A stretch of 64,000 nucleotides of DNA from Ficedula albicollis. Taxonomy: Eukaryota; Chordata; Aves; Passeriformes; Muscicapidae. The stretch lies in the NCBI RefSeq assembly GCF_000247815.1, contig NC_021681.1, positions 11,782,567 to 11,846,566 of the forward strand, written 5' to 3'. How positions within the stretch are numbered: position 1 is the first letter of the stretch; each line of letters opens with the position of its first letter. The notes beneath the pieces are model-generated. The model searched no databases. It saw only the letters and a program-made list of their open reading frames with translations, and had not been told where the DNA came from. Positions 27,601 to 40,653 of this stretch are shown piece after piece. The position numbers and the translations under genes were made by a program.

Positions 27601-30396
27601 TTTTTTTTTTAATTTTTATTCAGGGCCTAATCTAAGATAAGGAGTTTTTATTAAATAACTTTTCTAGTTTCGGTGCAACACTTGGTTGTTCAGGGTTTCC
27701 CATGTTTACACTGCTTTGTTTATAGAGGCTGCAGGGGAATGGACACAAGGCCTCACTAATTTTCAGCCAGGCAGAGCATCCTCATACTGAGAATTGCTCT
27801 TGCTCTGGACAGTGTTGAATAGTATGAGATCCTTGTGACATTAAGCTCCTTTTATTTTTCTTAAAGACCTGTTATTGGTGAGACAACTTTGAACTACATT
27901 ACCTTGGCACAATGCCACCCAGGAGATAAACTGGGCAGAGTTATTTGCAACTAATCTGCCATTCTGACATTAGTACCTGAAGCAGGATACTGAATTAGTA
28001 TGTTCACTGATGTGCTCTTATATGTCTTAATGCACCTTAAAAATACCTTCTGTAAGATTCTGTGGGAAAGCAGAAGTTGGGTGAACTAGGGACATAATCA
28101 TCAGGCACCTCAGAAAAATGCTTTTACAAGAAAAATATTAATTACTACACAAGTGTGGGCTTCTGAGGGTGCTGAATGTCTGCTTGGAATTTTCAAACAC
28201 TCCTAACTTCTCAGGTTCTCTAGAAGCATAGAGTGGCCAATACCTCCTTTAATTTGTGTGACTGAAGCTGAATTCAAAGTCAAAACTTGGAAAAGATTCT
28301 CAGACTTGTACCCCATTTCATTATTGTAGGTTAATAAAAGTATATAGGCACCAAAATATGTACAAAAATAGGGCACTTATTTGAATCCTGGTCATGATTT
28401 AGACATTTAGTCTCAAAACTTTTGACAAAGGGCTTTTTTAGCCCTTAATTATGTGCACAGACTGTACCATGAGAAAGAGATGAGCTGTAGTCAGCTGTTT
28501 AGTATGTCTTGCACTGTGCTACCATTTGGTACAAATGTCTCTTTGGAAGGTAGGAAATCCATTAATTGTGTAATGGAAACACAGCTGTGCAGTCACTAAA
28601 AAGACAGGATGCTGGCAAAGGCTTTAGACTATTATAATGCCTTATTTGCATGTATTTATTTTCTTTTTGCAGCTTATTGTGTGAGAATTCTAGTGTTACC
28701 TACACACTTCTGAAAGTTTTGACCAAAGCTTTTGTGCAGTTCTTATAGCTGATAAGGTATTTTGCAGATAATAACCCTTGAAAGAGGATTGTGAGGAATC
28801 AGCAATCCTGCAAAATCATGTAAGTCAAAAAGGAGAAACATCAGACTGCAAGAATGGATCTCTGTCAGCAGCAGTTTGGTGCTGTTAGGAATCACACAAC
28901 AGCTCAGATTCCTTAAGGCCTCCCATTGCCCCAAGACTCTCTGGGCAGGGCTAAAGCATCCCTGATTAAAACAATATAAAGTATAGAAGCAGCAAAGCTC
29001 CCAGAGCAGCACACTGCTTTGGCTGAGGTCGGTCCCCATCTGCAGCAGAGCTCTCCCTGCTCTGCAGAGATCCCAGTGCAGCCTCCAACCAGACCAGAAA
29101 TAGCATCTTAATTGTGTTTCCAAACACAGGCCTCACGGGAGGAGCAATTATGGACCTGGTGACACATACTCATGCAAGTGTAAGGCAACACAGGGTTCTA
29201 ATTAAGGAACCTATTACTAATACCCTCAACATTGAAAACTATTTTAACCTATGTGCTGAACAATTTTACTGCATTCCAATTTAGCAGTATCATGTACTAT
29301 GCGCAGACAGGTTTTCTCTAGAGATTTATTCCATAACTGAAGAATTTATTGATAAATCTTGTATTAAAATCATCTAACACAATAACATGAAGTGTCAGTG
29401 TTTCTAAGCTAGAGAAAATCGTTACCATTGGGACATAACTATATTTTTAGTAAGGGACTGTGTGTTTTTACCTCTGTTATCATTATATATATTTAGAACT
29501 TGCTCATTTATAGCATAAGCCAAATGTGATTGAAGTAAAAGGGCTTTGGTTCATAATGTAAAATTCTACTAAATTAGTTGTTCATTAGTTCATACCTGTA
29601 TGAAAAATTAAGACTTAAAAGTAGAATCCTATCTTTATTTTTTATCCTTGTCACAAATTCTCAGATGAGGGAGTTCTGACTGACTACATTTGAGGGAATT
29701 GTTATAATTATCAGCTTTTACAAAACATGAGATTGTAAAAGTTATACTTCAAACTGAAGTTAACCCTATTTGTTCTAAGTATGGGATGTTAAAGTGCACC
29801 CTGCTCTGTCTCAGCACTACATGTAGATGATGTGAGAATATGTTCCTAACCCAGGACTAGATTAATCCTGCTTTGCTTTTTCTCTTTATGCATTCCACAG
29901 TTGCTGTTATGGGGTGGCAATAATTAGGATGGGCTTGATTTCACAGGCTACATACACAGAGAGAATTCTCTTCACAAAACTAGATGTGCTTTACACAAGT
30001 GGGGCACAAGGCTGGATATTTGCATAGTTGAAGAGTTAAAAACTAGGGATAAGTGCTAACTACCCAAAATAGGCAGAAGCATCTCAGAGGTTGCTCCTCA
30101 AACCTCTTGTGAGAGCACTGACAGCAGCACAGCAGCATCTGCAGGGCTCTACAAACTGTATTTGGCTTCTGCAGCAGCTCACAGCCCCAAGCAGTGTGAC
30201 CCCACTGACAGAGCAGGACATATGAGAGCCTCATTTGTGAGTCAGGGCAGTTCCAGAGAAGCTACACACGAGCCTCACTTCAGAAATTCCTTACACATTT
30301 CTCCATATGCCAATGAGATTTTGGCCTATCAGTTATAATTCCAATTGGTATGTGTCAGCTAACTGCTGGCATCTGATACTGTGATGTAAAGAGTAA

Positions 30397-30432
30397 ACTA
30401 CAACCTTAACAATCACTACAACCTTAACAATC
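30397..30432. repeat. 18-bp perfect tandem duplication
   Basis: ACTACAACCTTAACAATC occurs twice head to tail. Confidence 0.95.
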
Positions 30433-32034
30433 TAAGACCTTTATTAATATTTAAAGAAAATGTTTAATGTTTAAACAGATTGTAAAAACTTTAATGAAGC
30501 CATTTGGAAACTAGTTTGCATATGGTATTATGTTCCTTAGCCTACCAGCATCAAAAATGACATCATTTTTCACCAAGATAGGCTTCTCTGTAGAAATACT
30601 GCTTCATTACAGTTCTGGGTTACTTCAGGGTATTACATTTGAGTGTATTATTTTCCAGTTTTTGTGCTTAAGCAAAATGAAGGAATTTTTTTTGTTTTGT
30701 TTGTTTCAAGAGAATTTCTCTTCTTCGTAGGTCCAAAGTACTTTTCTTTATTCTCTGTGTGTATGTAAGACACTAGAATATGATATTCCTCATAAAATGC
30801 TGAAGACAAAGGGGCACATGCTTGATGGGAGTTCATGAGGCCAGAGCACATCTGCACATTCTTAGTTAAGGAATCACTAATGCAAGTGTACAAAAAGAGG
30901 GAAAATGGAAACTACAGAATGAAGAATAGAAATTAATATTCTAACAAGATTTCTGTATATGGACACCCAATATTTTCAGTATTATGGATAGGAAAGCAGC
31001 TAATTTATCATATAAACCGTAAATGATGCAGGTAATTACTGGTGCACCAGAGTTATAAAGTCTGCAGTTATTGGTTTACTCATAGCAATATTTCCTAGCT
31101 GTTTACCATCCATCATGTAACTCACAGCTGAAAGAGAGGAAACAATTTCAGCATTTTCACACAGATTTAAGGGGAGTCACATGTAAAGAGACTGCAGATT
31201 AACATTCTTTTAGATGGTTAAGTAATCAGGAACATCAGTCAGATAATGAGGGATTTTGTAAAGAAATTCAGATTGAAAGACACGGTAGTATAATTCCTTC
31301 TGCAGAAATCATGATTTTCTTGTGCTGTTTTGATTCTTCTTGCTAAACCCATACAGTAAACAGCTTTAGATTTCTTTATAGCATTACACTGTTCTACAGG
31401 GTTCCATAAGATCTTATGGTACATCTGGTCAAACAATTCACCTGGCACGTTTCCAACCTTCATTTTTTTCTGCTAAACACAGAAAATAGCTGTGCAGGGA
31501 ACTGGAATTCATTGTACACTTCCTGTCAATTGCAATCCATTTAAAGGTAATAATTATTACCAGCACCAGGCATGTGGTGCATATTCAATTAGAGACAAGC
31601 AGGCAATTGCTGAGTGAGGGCTGTTTGTGACAGAGCCAGGGGCTCTGCAGAGATGCTCTGGCTCTGCAGTCAGGAACAGGGCTCAGCCAGCACCTCTGAC
31701 ACTGCTGGAGCTCATCAGAGCCTCAGGAGGGAAAACTGGGGCTTGGAAGGGAAAGCACAGGACAAGAATGAGGGGCTGCTTCAGTTCAGGGTACATAGGC
31801 TGGAGCAGTGATGATAGCTAATGTCCATAGATCTCAGCTTTTGGAATTTTAGAAGGGCAGGAGACTCTAGCTTATGTTGTTTCCAATATAGGTTAGTTAC
31901 CTCAAAATTAGCAATAGTTTTTACCTACAGTTTCATGTATCTGATCCTAATAGCCATAAGACAAATACTGCATGAAGTATTCTTTTTTAAAATTGTGCTT
32001 ACAACCCTTTTATGTATAATTTTCTTCTCTCAGG

Positions 32035-32073
32035 CCCCCCCCCCCCCCCCCCCCAAAAAAAAAAAAAAAAAAA
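32035..32073. repeat. C20-A19 homopolymer tract
   Basis: Twenty C residues directly followed by nineteen A residues, then CC, eight A and CC. A second long C run in the same intron, again abutting an A/T homopolymer. Confidence 0.95.
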
Positions 32074-33502
32074 CCAAAAAAAACCAGGGACATTTCTATC
32101 TTCTCCCTGATTGTTTCCAACAGCTGCAAAACGAAGATTTTTGCTATAGGTTTTTTCTCAAAAAAAGAAAAAAAAAACATCTGGGCAAAGTACCAGAAGG
32201 CAAGAGCAAGGTTTTCCCCTAATATTACTAATCTCTGAAGTATTTATGCAAAATTGGCTAAAACATGGGCAAAACTATACTAATGCTGTTCCAGTACAAC
32301 TAAATATTCCCAAATGCTATTTTATTTTCAGACTCTTATTACCAGAAGGAGCCTCTTCACTCCAGACCTTTCTATTGAGCCCTGTTAGTTGATCACCTGT
32401 GCTTTTTCCTGAGCAGCACTGCTTGAAGCTTCAGTCTTTATCACTTTGGAATCTAAACTTGCAGGAGTTCAAGGGGGTTGGCAATTAGGGATTTTTTTTT
32501 GTTCAGCTGCAGAAAGGGAGCCATGAGACAGTGCCCATCAGAGCTAACTTTTATGCTCAGTCTCCACTTAAATGGAAAAACGTGCTTAATGCATGCGACC
32601 TATTTAATGCTAACCAAGAATTTGGACTTTACTGGATTCTTTAGGCAAAGATCTCTTGTGTATTTTTGAAGAGTGCCAGACCTGAATACCATGCTTAGTC
32701 AAAAAGAATTTCTAGTTTGCTCTCAGAGGACTAGCCATCAAATATGTTATCTCATATCAGAGAGCCAGCTATATGCCTTGGAAGATAATAAACCCCCCCA
32801 TTCTGGTATGAAATTTTCCTGTAGGACTGCAATTGTGGCGTGCTGGGAAAACAGATTCCTCCTGCACAGAGCAGATGCAAGGACTGATTAGAATCTGGTA
32901 CTGGTGGTAACCTTTCTGAGAGATAACTTTTCTCCCAGCCTTTCTCTCTGCCAGTCATTTGTGTAGAAATACCTGACCTCTTGCAGTGCCTTAAAGGTCA
33001 TTTTTCCATAAGAGTTACTGAACAAATCACAGCTGTCAATTAGGCTGCTCATTTCAAAAGGAGGAGAATTATCCTCGTGTATCCTTATGTTTTGTGGTAG
33101 TTCTGCTTTGCTAATAATCATAATGTCTAGGACATTTTGCTGTAATTAAGGTTTTCCTCAGCCTTGAAATACTCTCATTTTTTTATAAATTAAGAGCCTG
33201 AATTAGAAGAGCCATTAAAACCTGACATTTGTGCATGTACTTTTCTTCCTAGAAGTATAAACTCACTATCTGTAAACAGTCCAATGTTTGGTAACAGAAA
33301 ATAGTAGGCATTAACCAGAGATAAATTAATATAGGCTGTGTAATACAGAAGCAAGCCCAGCTCTCTTTATTTGGTGTCTTAAACACTCATATAAATAGCA
33401 GAACCAGAGCCCCAGGGCACACACATGTCCACTGTGACTGTGGAGGGTTTAAGATAAAGGCACCAAATCATTATATTTTGTGCTGCAGCTCCCTTGGAAG
33501 TT

Positions 33503-33533
33503 AGAGGGCTGCTTCTTAGAGGGCTGCTTCTCC
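33503..33533. repeat. 15-bp perfect tandem duplication
   Basis: TTAGAGGGCTGCTTC occurs twice in direct succession. Confidence 0.9.
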
Positions 33534-34099
33534 CCAGTTTGGGTGCTGGATATCTGGAGTGGGCCAGATGCAGTTTGGGTGTTGGTAGTGCAGCATCTCT
33601 GCCCAGCTGCTCTCCTTCTCTCACAGAAAAATAACAGCAGTAGTGCAGTTCCTGGCATGTGCTCTTAACAACAAACTCAGGAGAAATCATTCTGCTATTA
33701 AAGCAGAATTTACAGTGTGTTATTTATTTTCTTATCAAAAGGCAGCTGATGGGAGAATCCTATAAGACAGTATCGTGTATCTGGAGAAAGGAGATTTGTG
33801 GTTGCCGAGCTGGCTCTAGGTCTGCTTTTTGCTGGTTTACAAGATACATGGACCAGGAGAAAAGCAGTAGAACATGGAGATCCCAGTGATGGTGCTTCAT
33901 TTGGATACAGTGACTTCAGTCACCTCTCTGCCTTTTAGTCCTGCAATGCTCTTTTTAGTAAACATTGTCTGTTGGTATTCAGGTAACACTCCTTTGATTA
34001 ATTGATTTTTTTCCCCCCTCTTTCAGTTGATTTGGACATCTTCATTGCCATACTTTACATTTACTCCAATATTTTGCTTTGCTTCTAAAGTGATTCCCC

Positions 34100-34254
34100 A
34101 ATCATGGATGGAACAGCTCCTCAGGGAAGTGGTGGAATTTTCATCCCTGGAAGTGTTCCAAAAATGAGTAGATGTGGCACGGTGGTATTCGATTGATGAT
34201 TGGACTTGACGGTCTTGGAGGTCTTTTCCTGTCTCAATGATTCTATTATTCTAG
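34100..34254 (+). mobile_element. CR1 LINE 3' end (truncated, second copy)
   Basis: Contains GGAACAGCTCCTCAGGGAAG, ATCCCTGGAAGTGTTCC, GTAGATGTGGCAC, TTGGACTTGACGGTCTTGGA and GGTCTTTTCC, ending in ATGATTCTATTATTCT, a relic of the CR1 octamer tail. It appears to have a small internal deletion between the GTGGCAC and TTGGACT blocks. It belongs to a different CR1 subfamily from the copy at 14870 and carries no ORF. Confidence 0.9.
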
Positions 34255-35255
34255 GTCTATATTGAGACTATACTATAACCTATTAGGGTCAGGGGACTAT
34301 AATGATTTGATTTGAAGGTTTTGAGAAATTAAAATGTTTTATGACTTCTTTTCAACTTATTTTGATAAATGTGATTAATTAGAATTAAATTGATATGCTG
34401 ATAAACACAATCCTTTTACACCAAAGAGTCTTTGGAATGCAGCTTAATTTCTGATCCAGCAGTCAGCTGATTGATCCCTAGCCAGTGTCCTGGTTGGAAG
34501 ACACATAGCTGCATCATTAATGAGCTAGGGATGTTTTGAAAGCTTCATGTATTTTCCAAGGATTTCCAGGAAATATTAGCTGCTCTCCTGCAAAGTGATG
34601 GCTTTTATTAATCAGAGATAATGATGTCTGCTTTATAGTGAGGAGATTAAAATTTGAAGCAATCAGTACTATGTCCATCAGCGAGCAAAGCCCAGGACCA
34701 GTCTGAACTTTCATTCCTCCAGTGCAAACTGATCTGCTCAAACTGTGAGCGAGACTGCATGTCTGGCTAAAGTCATTCACAAGTTAAGCAGCTCTGAGCT
34801 CTCTTGGTGTGTCTTTACCTCATTCCCCTGCCTGTGTTAAACCTTGGAGGTGAAGGGCCACTGAAATCTTAACTTGGAATCTTGTGCACTCAGCACGCCC
34901 GTGCAGCTGAACAATCAGGCCAGGAGCTCTTATCTCCAAGGCAGCTTGTTCCCTTAATGGCTTGGCTATCAGGAGCAACACAACAGGTGAGTAACTGTTT
35001 AACTCCTAGTGTGATTAGAAGGCTACTACACCGAATTTGAGAAAGCAACCTTCACCAACAGTCAGACACACCTGCTTCAGAGGTGAGCACGAGAACAAGG
35101 CTTAGATTGGGGAATGAAGGGAGACTGGCAGGGCAGTGTGTGACACATTCCCTTACTGGCTGGACATGCTTTCCTGAGTCTTCTTGTAATTCCCTGGTTC
35201 TTCTTCCATAGGTGATGAATTTCAGAATTCCCTTTCCAGAATTTATAACTTGCTG

Positions 35256-35390
35256 ACACTATTTTGTCTGCAAAAAAGAATTCTCCAGGTATTACCCTGC
35301 CCCACTCTCAACACTATTTTGTCTGCAAAAAAGAATTCTCCATCCCCTTGCACACTTAACCAAGGAGAGGTATTACCCTGCCCCACTCTC
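35256..35390. repeat. Nested short duplication
   Basis: ACACTATTTTGTCTGCAAAA begins at 35256 and 35311. GGTATTACCCTGCCCCACTC begins at 35288 and 35369. The two words alternate, so one event duplicated the pair and a 26-bp spacer separates only the second pair. Confidence 0.93.
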
Positions 35391-38300
35391 GCTGTTGCAG
35401 TCGTTCCCCAGAGTTAAAGGAACATAACCAGAAAAGATATAACTCCCAAGTATGATGGATAATATCTATGGCCATTAGTCAATACTCCACCACTAGGAAA
35501 ATGTGCTGGTCTTAGCTTGGTGTTTGAGTGAAAGTGATAGAGAGCAGAGAGAAAAAGAGAGCGAGGAATGTCAGCTTCCTGTAGAAAACGCAATATTATC
35601 CATGAATCCTTTTCTAGAGGTTACTGTAAGGATTTCCGCTCTGCCCACTTTTAACAAACCAGGGATTTCTATTTATCTCACAACAAACACCCTGCCCAAC
35701 CTCTGACTTACTTGTAGCAGAGCAAATCAACCCAGCCCAGCCATACATCTAATGTAAAATCTGAGCTGAAATGTCCCAAGGTTTAGAAGCAACTCTCTGT
35801 CTGCAGCACAGTGTGAAAGGAGATAGCAGCTGTAAGTAATTCTGGAGAAAGCTGCTCAGAATCAAAGAGCTTTCGATCAGATCCCTGCAGTTTCATCTCC
35901 TTCACTACAGATACATTGGATAAATTAAACTTTAAGTGCCTGAAATTCAGGAGCACTCTGTTAGACCTAACCTTGTTGCCATGGAGGTCAGGGTCAATCT
36001 CACTGTTAAAATCATGATGGCTGTTGTCAGGTTAATGATGATGACTTAAAATTTCTGCCATAAAATATCAGCCATGTTTAAAAAATGACAGTAAAAACAC
36101 ACAGAATGTCTATAAATACTTAATGAAAATTGGGATAATTGAATGAAAACTATCTAAAGCCTCCATTTTCACTACATTTTTGTTATTTACTTTCCTTATA
36201 AGAGTGTTAAAATAATTCATTTGTGAAAAGATTAGTTACTTTATAGTTTCAGATACTGTAAATTTCAGATGCTTGAAATCAAATATTTCTCTTTCATGGA
36301 ATCTTAAAGAGTGATTGACAGAATAATAAAGGATATATGGGGACTAATAATTACATGGCATCTTTTAGCAGGCCTTTTTAATAGATGTTCTCAAATTCTC
36401 ATTTAAGAAATGTAGAAAAGTTCTCATTTTACATCAGTGACTGAAGAGAAACTTTTATTTTTTTTAGAGCAAAGGATGATGTATTATGGGAAATGCAGAA
36501 CTTGACACCAGGGTCAGAAATACCTTCTCTGTCACTGTATACTGGATTTTACCATCAAGCTATAAAATTTTAAAAGCAAGTAAAAAATGTAAAGAAAATT
36601 ATGCAAAGCAGTAAGGAAAAAGTATGTTTAAAAACGGCTAACACAATTTTGCAATCTGATTTACAATTTTAAATCTAATTTCCATGGTTTTTGTTAGCTT
36701 CAGCTTCAGCCTTAGCTCACTGTTTTGTCAGTGTTCATTACAGTTCAGCCCTCCTTTCTGAAAGATCTGTCATATTGTAACAAAAGAAGGAGACTGCTTT
36801 GGAATAATTCTATAAAAGAACTGAAAACCCCTTGATTTTGGCCAGTAATGAGTAATAAAAATGACTTAGATTGGGAGCAAAGCCAACTGTCTGAGTAACA
36901 ATATTCATTGAAGATGCACAGAAGTTATATATGATTATGAGAATGCCAAGTGTGTGGCTTATTAAATTTGTTTGAAGAGATTTCTTGTGAGGAGAGAAAG
37001 AAAGAGGCAGTGCAGGTCTCGCTGAAACAGCTGCATATGAAAGGGTAATATTTGGATTAGAAAATAAATTAGAAGAATTCAAAGGAATCAACAACAATGT
37101 TTGAACCATATCGTAAAGGAGGCTGAGGATTAAGGGCTTATGGGGAAGAGAAAAACTGAATAGGAAAGTGTGCATAAAACTCATAGCTCCATAGAGAAAC
37201 ACATAATCCTTTTCTGTGGCTGTTCAAGGGTAAATTTGGGTATCTTGCACTATTTTGTTTTGCACTTGTTGAATAGGAGGGAATAACGGAGTAAACATGA
37301 AAAAAACCAGGACGCATTTAAGCAAAATATTAGTTAATTCTGCAGCTGAAAAGCCTCATAGGCAATTAAAAATATCACAACCTCGGCTTTTTCTGTCTCT
37401 CTCTGAGGCTATGCATCACTAAAATATGCAGATGAATCCCTGAAAAACCTATTCAAATTGTAAGTTATATACAAGGGGAGTAATGGCATATGTAATTCAG
37501 TCTTTCTGCAAAACAGAAACAATTCTATAGTAGATTTCAATGTCGTTCCCTTACAATACAGTTATCAGAGAAAGGTTAGCTCTCTGCTGGAATACTTTCT
37601 GAAAGCATCAGCCTCTACTGCTATAGTAGAAATACAATTGAAAAGGCTTATCCTGTTCAATAGCTAACACTTTATTATGGGAGTACTGACCACAAACTTC
37701 TTTTGTGATTTAAAATCTGTGAGACTCTAACAGTTGAACTGATACTGTGACCAGTATTTTTTTCTATCAAGCTGTTTTTGACAGAAAATTGGATTTTTGA
37801 TTAAATTGAAATGTGCAAGAAGTGATGAATTTTTCCACGTAAGATTTCCAATGCTTAAAAGAAAGGAATTGCTGAAAAAGGTATGAGACTGCATCATGAA
37901 AATTATAGTATTGGGCCATAAGTTTCCATTTGCTCTAGGAGATAGATTTCCTACAACCTGGGGTTCTTGGGACATATGAGTCAACGTTAAAAGGGAAGAA
38001 AACTGCATTTAAATGACTTTTTACAGGATCTAGGTAGTGGCAGGGTTGTCTAGAGTTACTTGTGCTGAGAAGTTTTGAACACTGCAATGCCATAGACCTG
38101 AGAATAGCCCCAACATTCAAAAGATAATTACAGTTGTACTAGTCACTTGTTCAAACAAAAACCAGAGGATCAAATTTCACATTTCTAAACTCTAAATAAT
38201 ACAATGGAAAGAAAAAAAATCTCTATTTTCCTAATTTTGAGAATTTTTAATGAAACAAAAATTAAATTATGCCATTGCTTAAATGTGGGGGCCAGACTGC

Positions 38301-38665
38301 AGTTTATACAATGCCTTTGCAAAAATCCAGTGATCTGAAAGACCACTCCTCTCTTACATACTGGAGCTCTTTGATTTTCTTAATTTTGAAGCATTTTTGT
38401 ATGGAAGTGGGTATAAGATGTTATCTCCATACCTGTCTCACATTTCAGGTCTCTTGGGAAGAACATATTCTTATGTTCTTATATTTTTTGCTTATCCTGG
38501 TTATTGTTATTGGTTTTTATAAGACTGGCAAAATCTCCAGTCTTCCCTCTGATGAAGACATAAGTCTCTTGCTTTGCATTAATGGAATCCCATCCAGCTG
38601 TATTCCAGTAACTGCTAATCCTTACACCAGTGTAACACACCATGTCAGTTATTTCCATGTCCTAC

Positions 38666-38754
38666 CTGTTTGGTTCTCATTTTGGAATCTGGTGACAGAT
38701 TATTGTAGGTGTAATGGGCCTGTGTGACTCCACAGAAAAGGACAGCAACAATAC
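38666..38754 (-). CDS. SLC9A9: SLC9A9 (NHE9) internal exon C
   Basis: Encodes, after the split Gly codon, [16 protein letters not shown] then [13 protein letters not shown] (29 codons). IVAVLFCG and the following [10 protein letters not shown] are hallmarks of endosomal NHEs: a short helix followed by a loop that leads into the [11 protein letters not shown] helix of the next exon. The acceptor follows a T-rich tract (TTTGATTTTCAG) and the donor is AACAG/gtagga, both U2 type. It ends in phase 0 and joins exon D with no loss of family residues. It sits alone, about 10 kb from exon B and 19 kb from exon D. Confidence 0.93.
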
Positions 38755-40531
38755 CTGAAAATCAAAGGAAAAACAGAGTTAGCTGCTTCTGTTTTCTTAC
38801 TTGGGCTTGCAGTAGGCTGCATAGAAAATTAGTCTGTTAACAGCTTTTTATAACAAAAGAAATTTGAGATATATGTTCTAAGGACAATCATGCTTTCACA
38901 GCATTTCCCCTCTTGTGTATTTGGAAATTCAAAGGCTGTAGAAAATTTGCTTCAGCTAATATATGGTATGATCCAACCATAATCTAAGTGACAGTAATTG
39001 TAAAGGTAGGACTAACATAATCATAATATGTAGGAATTTGGACTATTTGAAAAAATTTGGCAAGGACTGAATAGGAAAGGAAAAAATAAATGGTTTGAGA
39101 CCAGTTGGTACTGAATGACTGCAACAGGGCAAAATCATTTCAGTCTGTGCCTGATTGTAGCAGTGTGTAACAATGTCAAGGTGAGCAACAGCACATTGCT
39201 TAAAAGTGATGCTCTGGCAGGTTTGAGCTGTGCTGCCCAGAACAAGCAGGACACGTGGCAGCATTACAGTCCCCATTTATGGAAGTTCTGGAGGTGCAGG
39301 GAAGCAGGATTGTCAGGAATAATAATAACAAATTTGTTTTATAGGGATATTTTTCAAACTTTCTCATCCCTGGTCCTAACTCACTGGAATCACAGAGTAA
39401 CATCACTGTAATGCAGTATTGTAGTTAAAGCAGCTGATAAGATTGTGAGGTCTGGACACAGATAACGCAGGAGGAATGCACAGAGGGAGGAAACAGAAAA
39501 CCAAAAATAGTGTCTACCATGGCTATATGTAAATGCCCATGGAGGAAGAAAGCCCTGTTTTTTTCTTAAGCTTGGGGCATGCGTACACAGATAATTATTT
39601 ACACAACAGCTCAGGGCTTTCTCGTGTCCATTGTGCTCATCCTTCCCTGGAACCCTGCACACAGGGGGCGGGCTGAGCACAGAGCCAGCCAGCATGGCAG
39701 TGCTGTGTGCCTGGCCTCTCTGGGGCTCAGGTACACACAGTTTTCCACCACCCACCCCCCGTGCTTTAGTCCTTGTGCCTTTCAGCCTTCTCCTCACTGC
39801 CTCCTGTGCAGGAGCTCAGCATGCCCTAATTAGCCTTTTAGTTCTGCTTCCTCATGGGCTGCTCTGCACATTGCTAGAGAATTTTCAGCTCACGGGCTGC
39901 TCACATGTACTGGCATTATACTGATGAGTCTGAGGCAACAAAGCAAGCAGAAAGATGCCTGTCCAGGTTTAGGCACTATTCATCCTTGTGATGTCATTGT
40001 GCTACAGTTTTCTAGGCATTTATGGGGTTAAACAAGCATAAAGGGAAACATTAAACCAGTTCCACTGGAAGCAAAGAGCATGAGGTGGAATGGTGAAAAG
40101 AACCTCAGTCTGCTCCTCCAGTCCTGGGCTGGAACCTGGAAAAAGCTCCCTCCATCTCCTCCGGGACAGGGACTCTCCTGGCTTTATGGGGTAGCAAGAA
40201 GGGGCTCAGCAAGGGGCAGAACCTGCACCTTTAGCACAGCAAACCTAATACAAAGCATCTGGATTTCCAAAGCACTGGTGGGAGCAGGCCAGGCTTCAGA
40301 GGCCCAGGAAGAAGGGAAAGGAACAAACTGAACGAGTGCCAGCTGCCTCCAGCACCGCTGCCTCGACAGGGTCTTTACCAGGCTTATCCAAATCTCTAAA
40401 TGTTGGAATTTTAGCAGCAACAGGGCCCTTGAGGCAGGTGAAATATCCACCTGCCCTGAACCACAGTACAGATAAGGAAACAAATCAAAGTAATAATTTA
40501 GACAATGCTGAAACTATTACATTTGGGGAAG

Positions 40532-40653
40532 ATTGTGTGTGTGGGATCTGTGAATTCTCACATACCAGCTAAATTAATCATTACCTTACCATATTGTGTG
40601 TGTGGGATCTGTGAATTCTCACATTCCAGCGAAATTAATCATTACCTTACCAC
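40532..40653. repeat. 61-bp tandem duplication
   Basis: ATTGTGTGTGTGGGATCTGT starts at 40532 and 40593. The copies differ at two bases (ATACCAGCT versus ATTCCAGCG). Both end ATTACCTTACCA. Confidence 0.96.

Noticed and set aside
28743..29123. 126-residue minus-strand ORF in a GC-richer patch
   Set aside because: No family resemblance, no plausible splice context with SLC9A9 exons.
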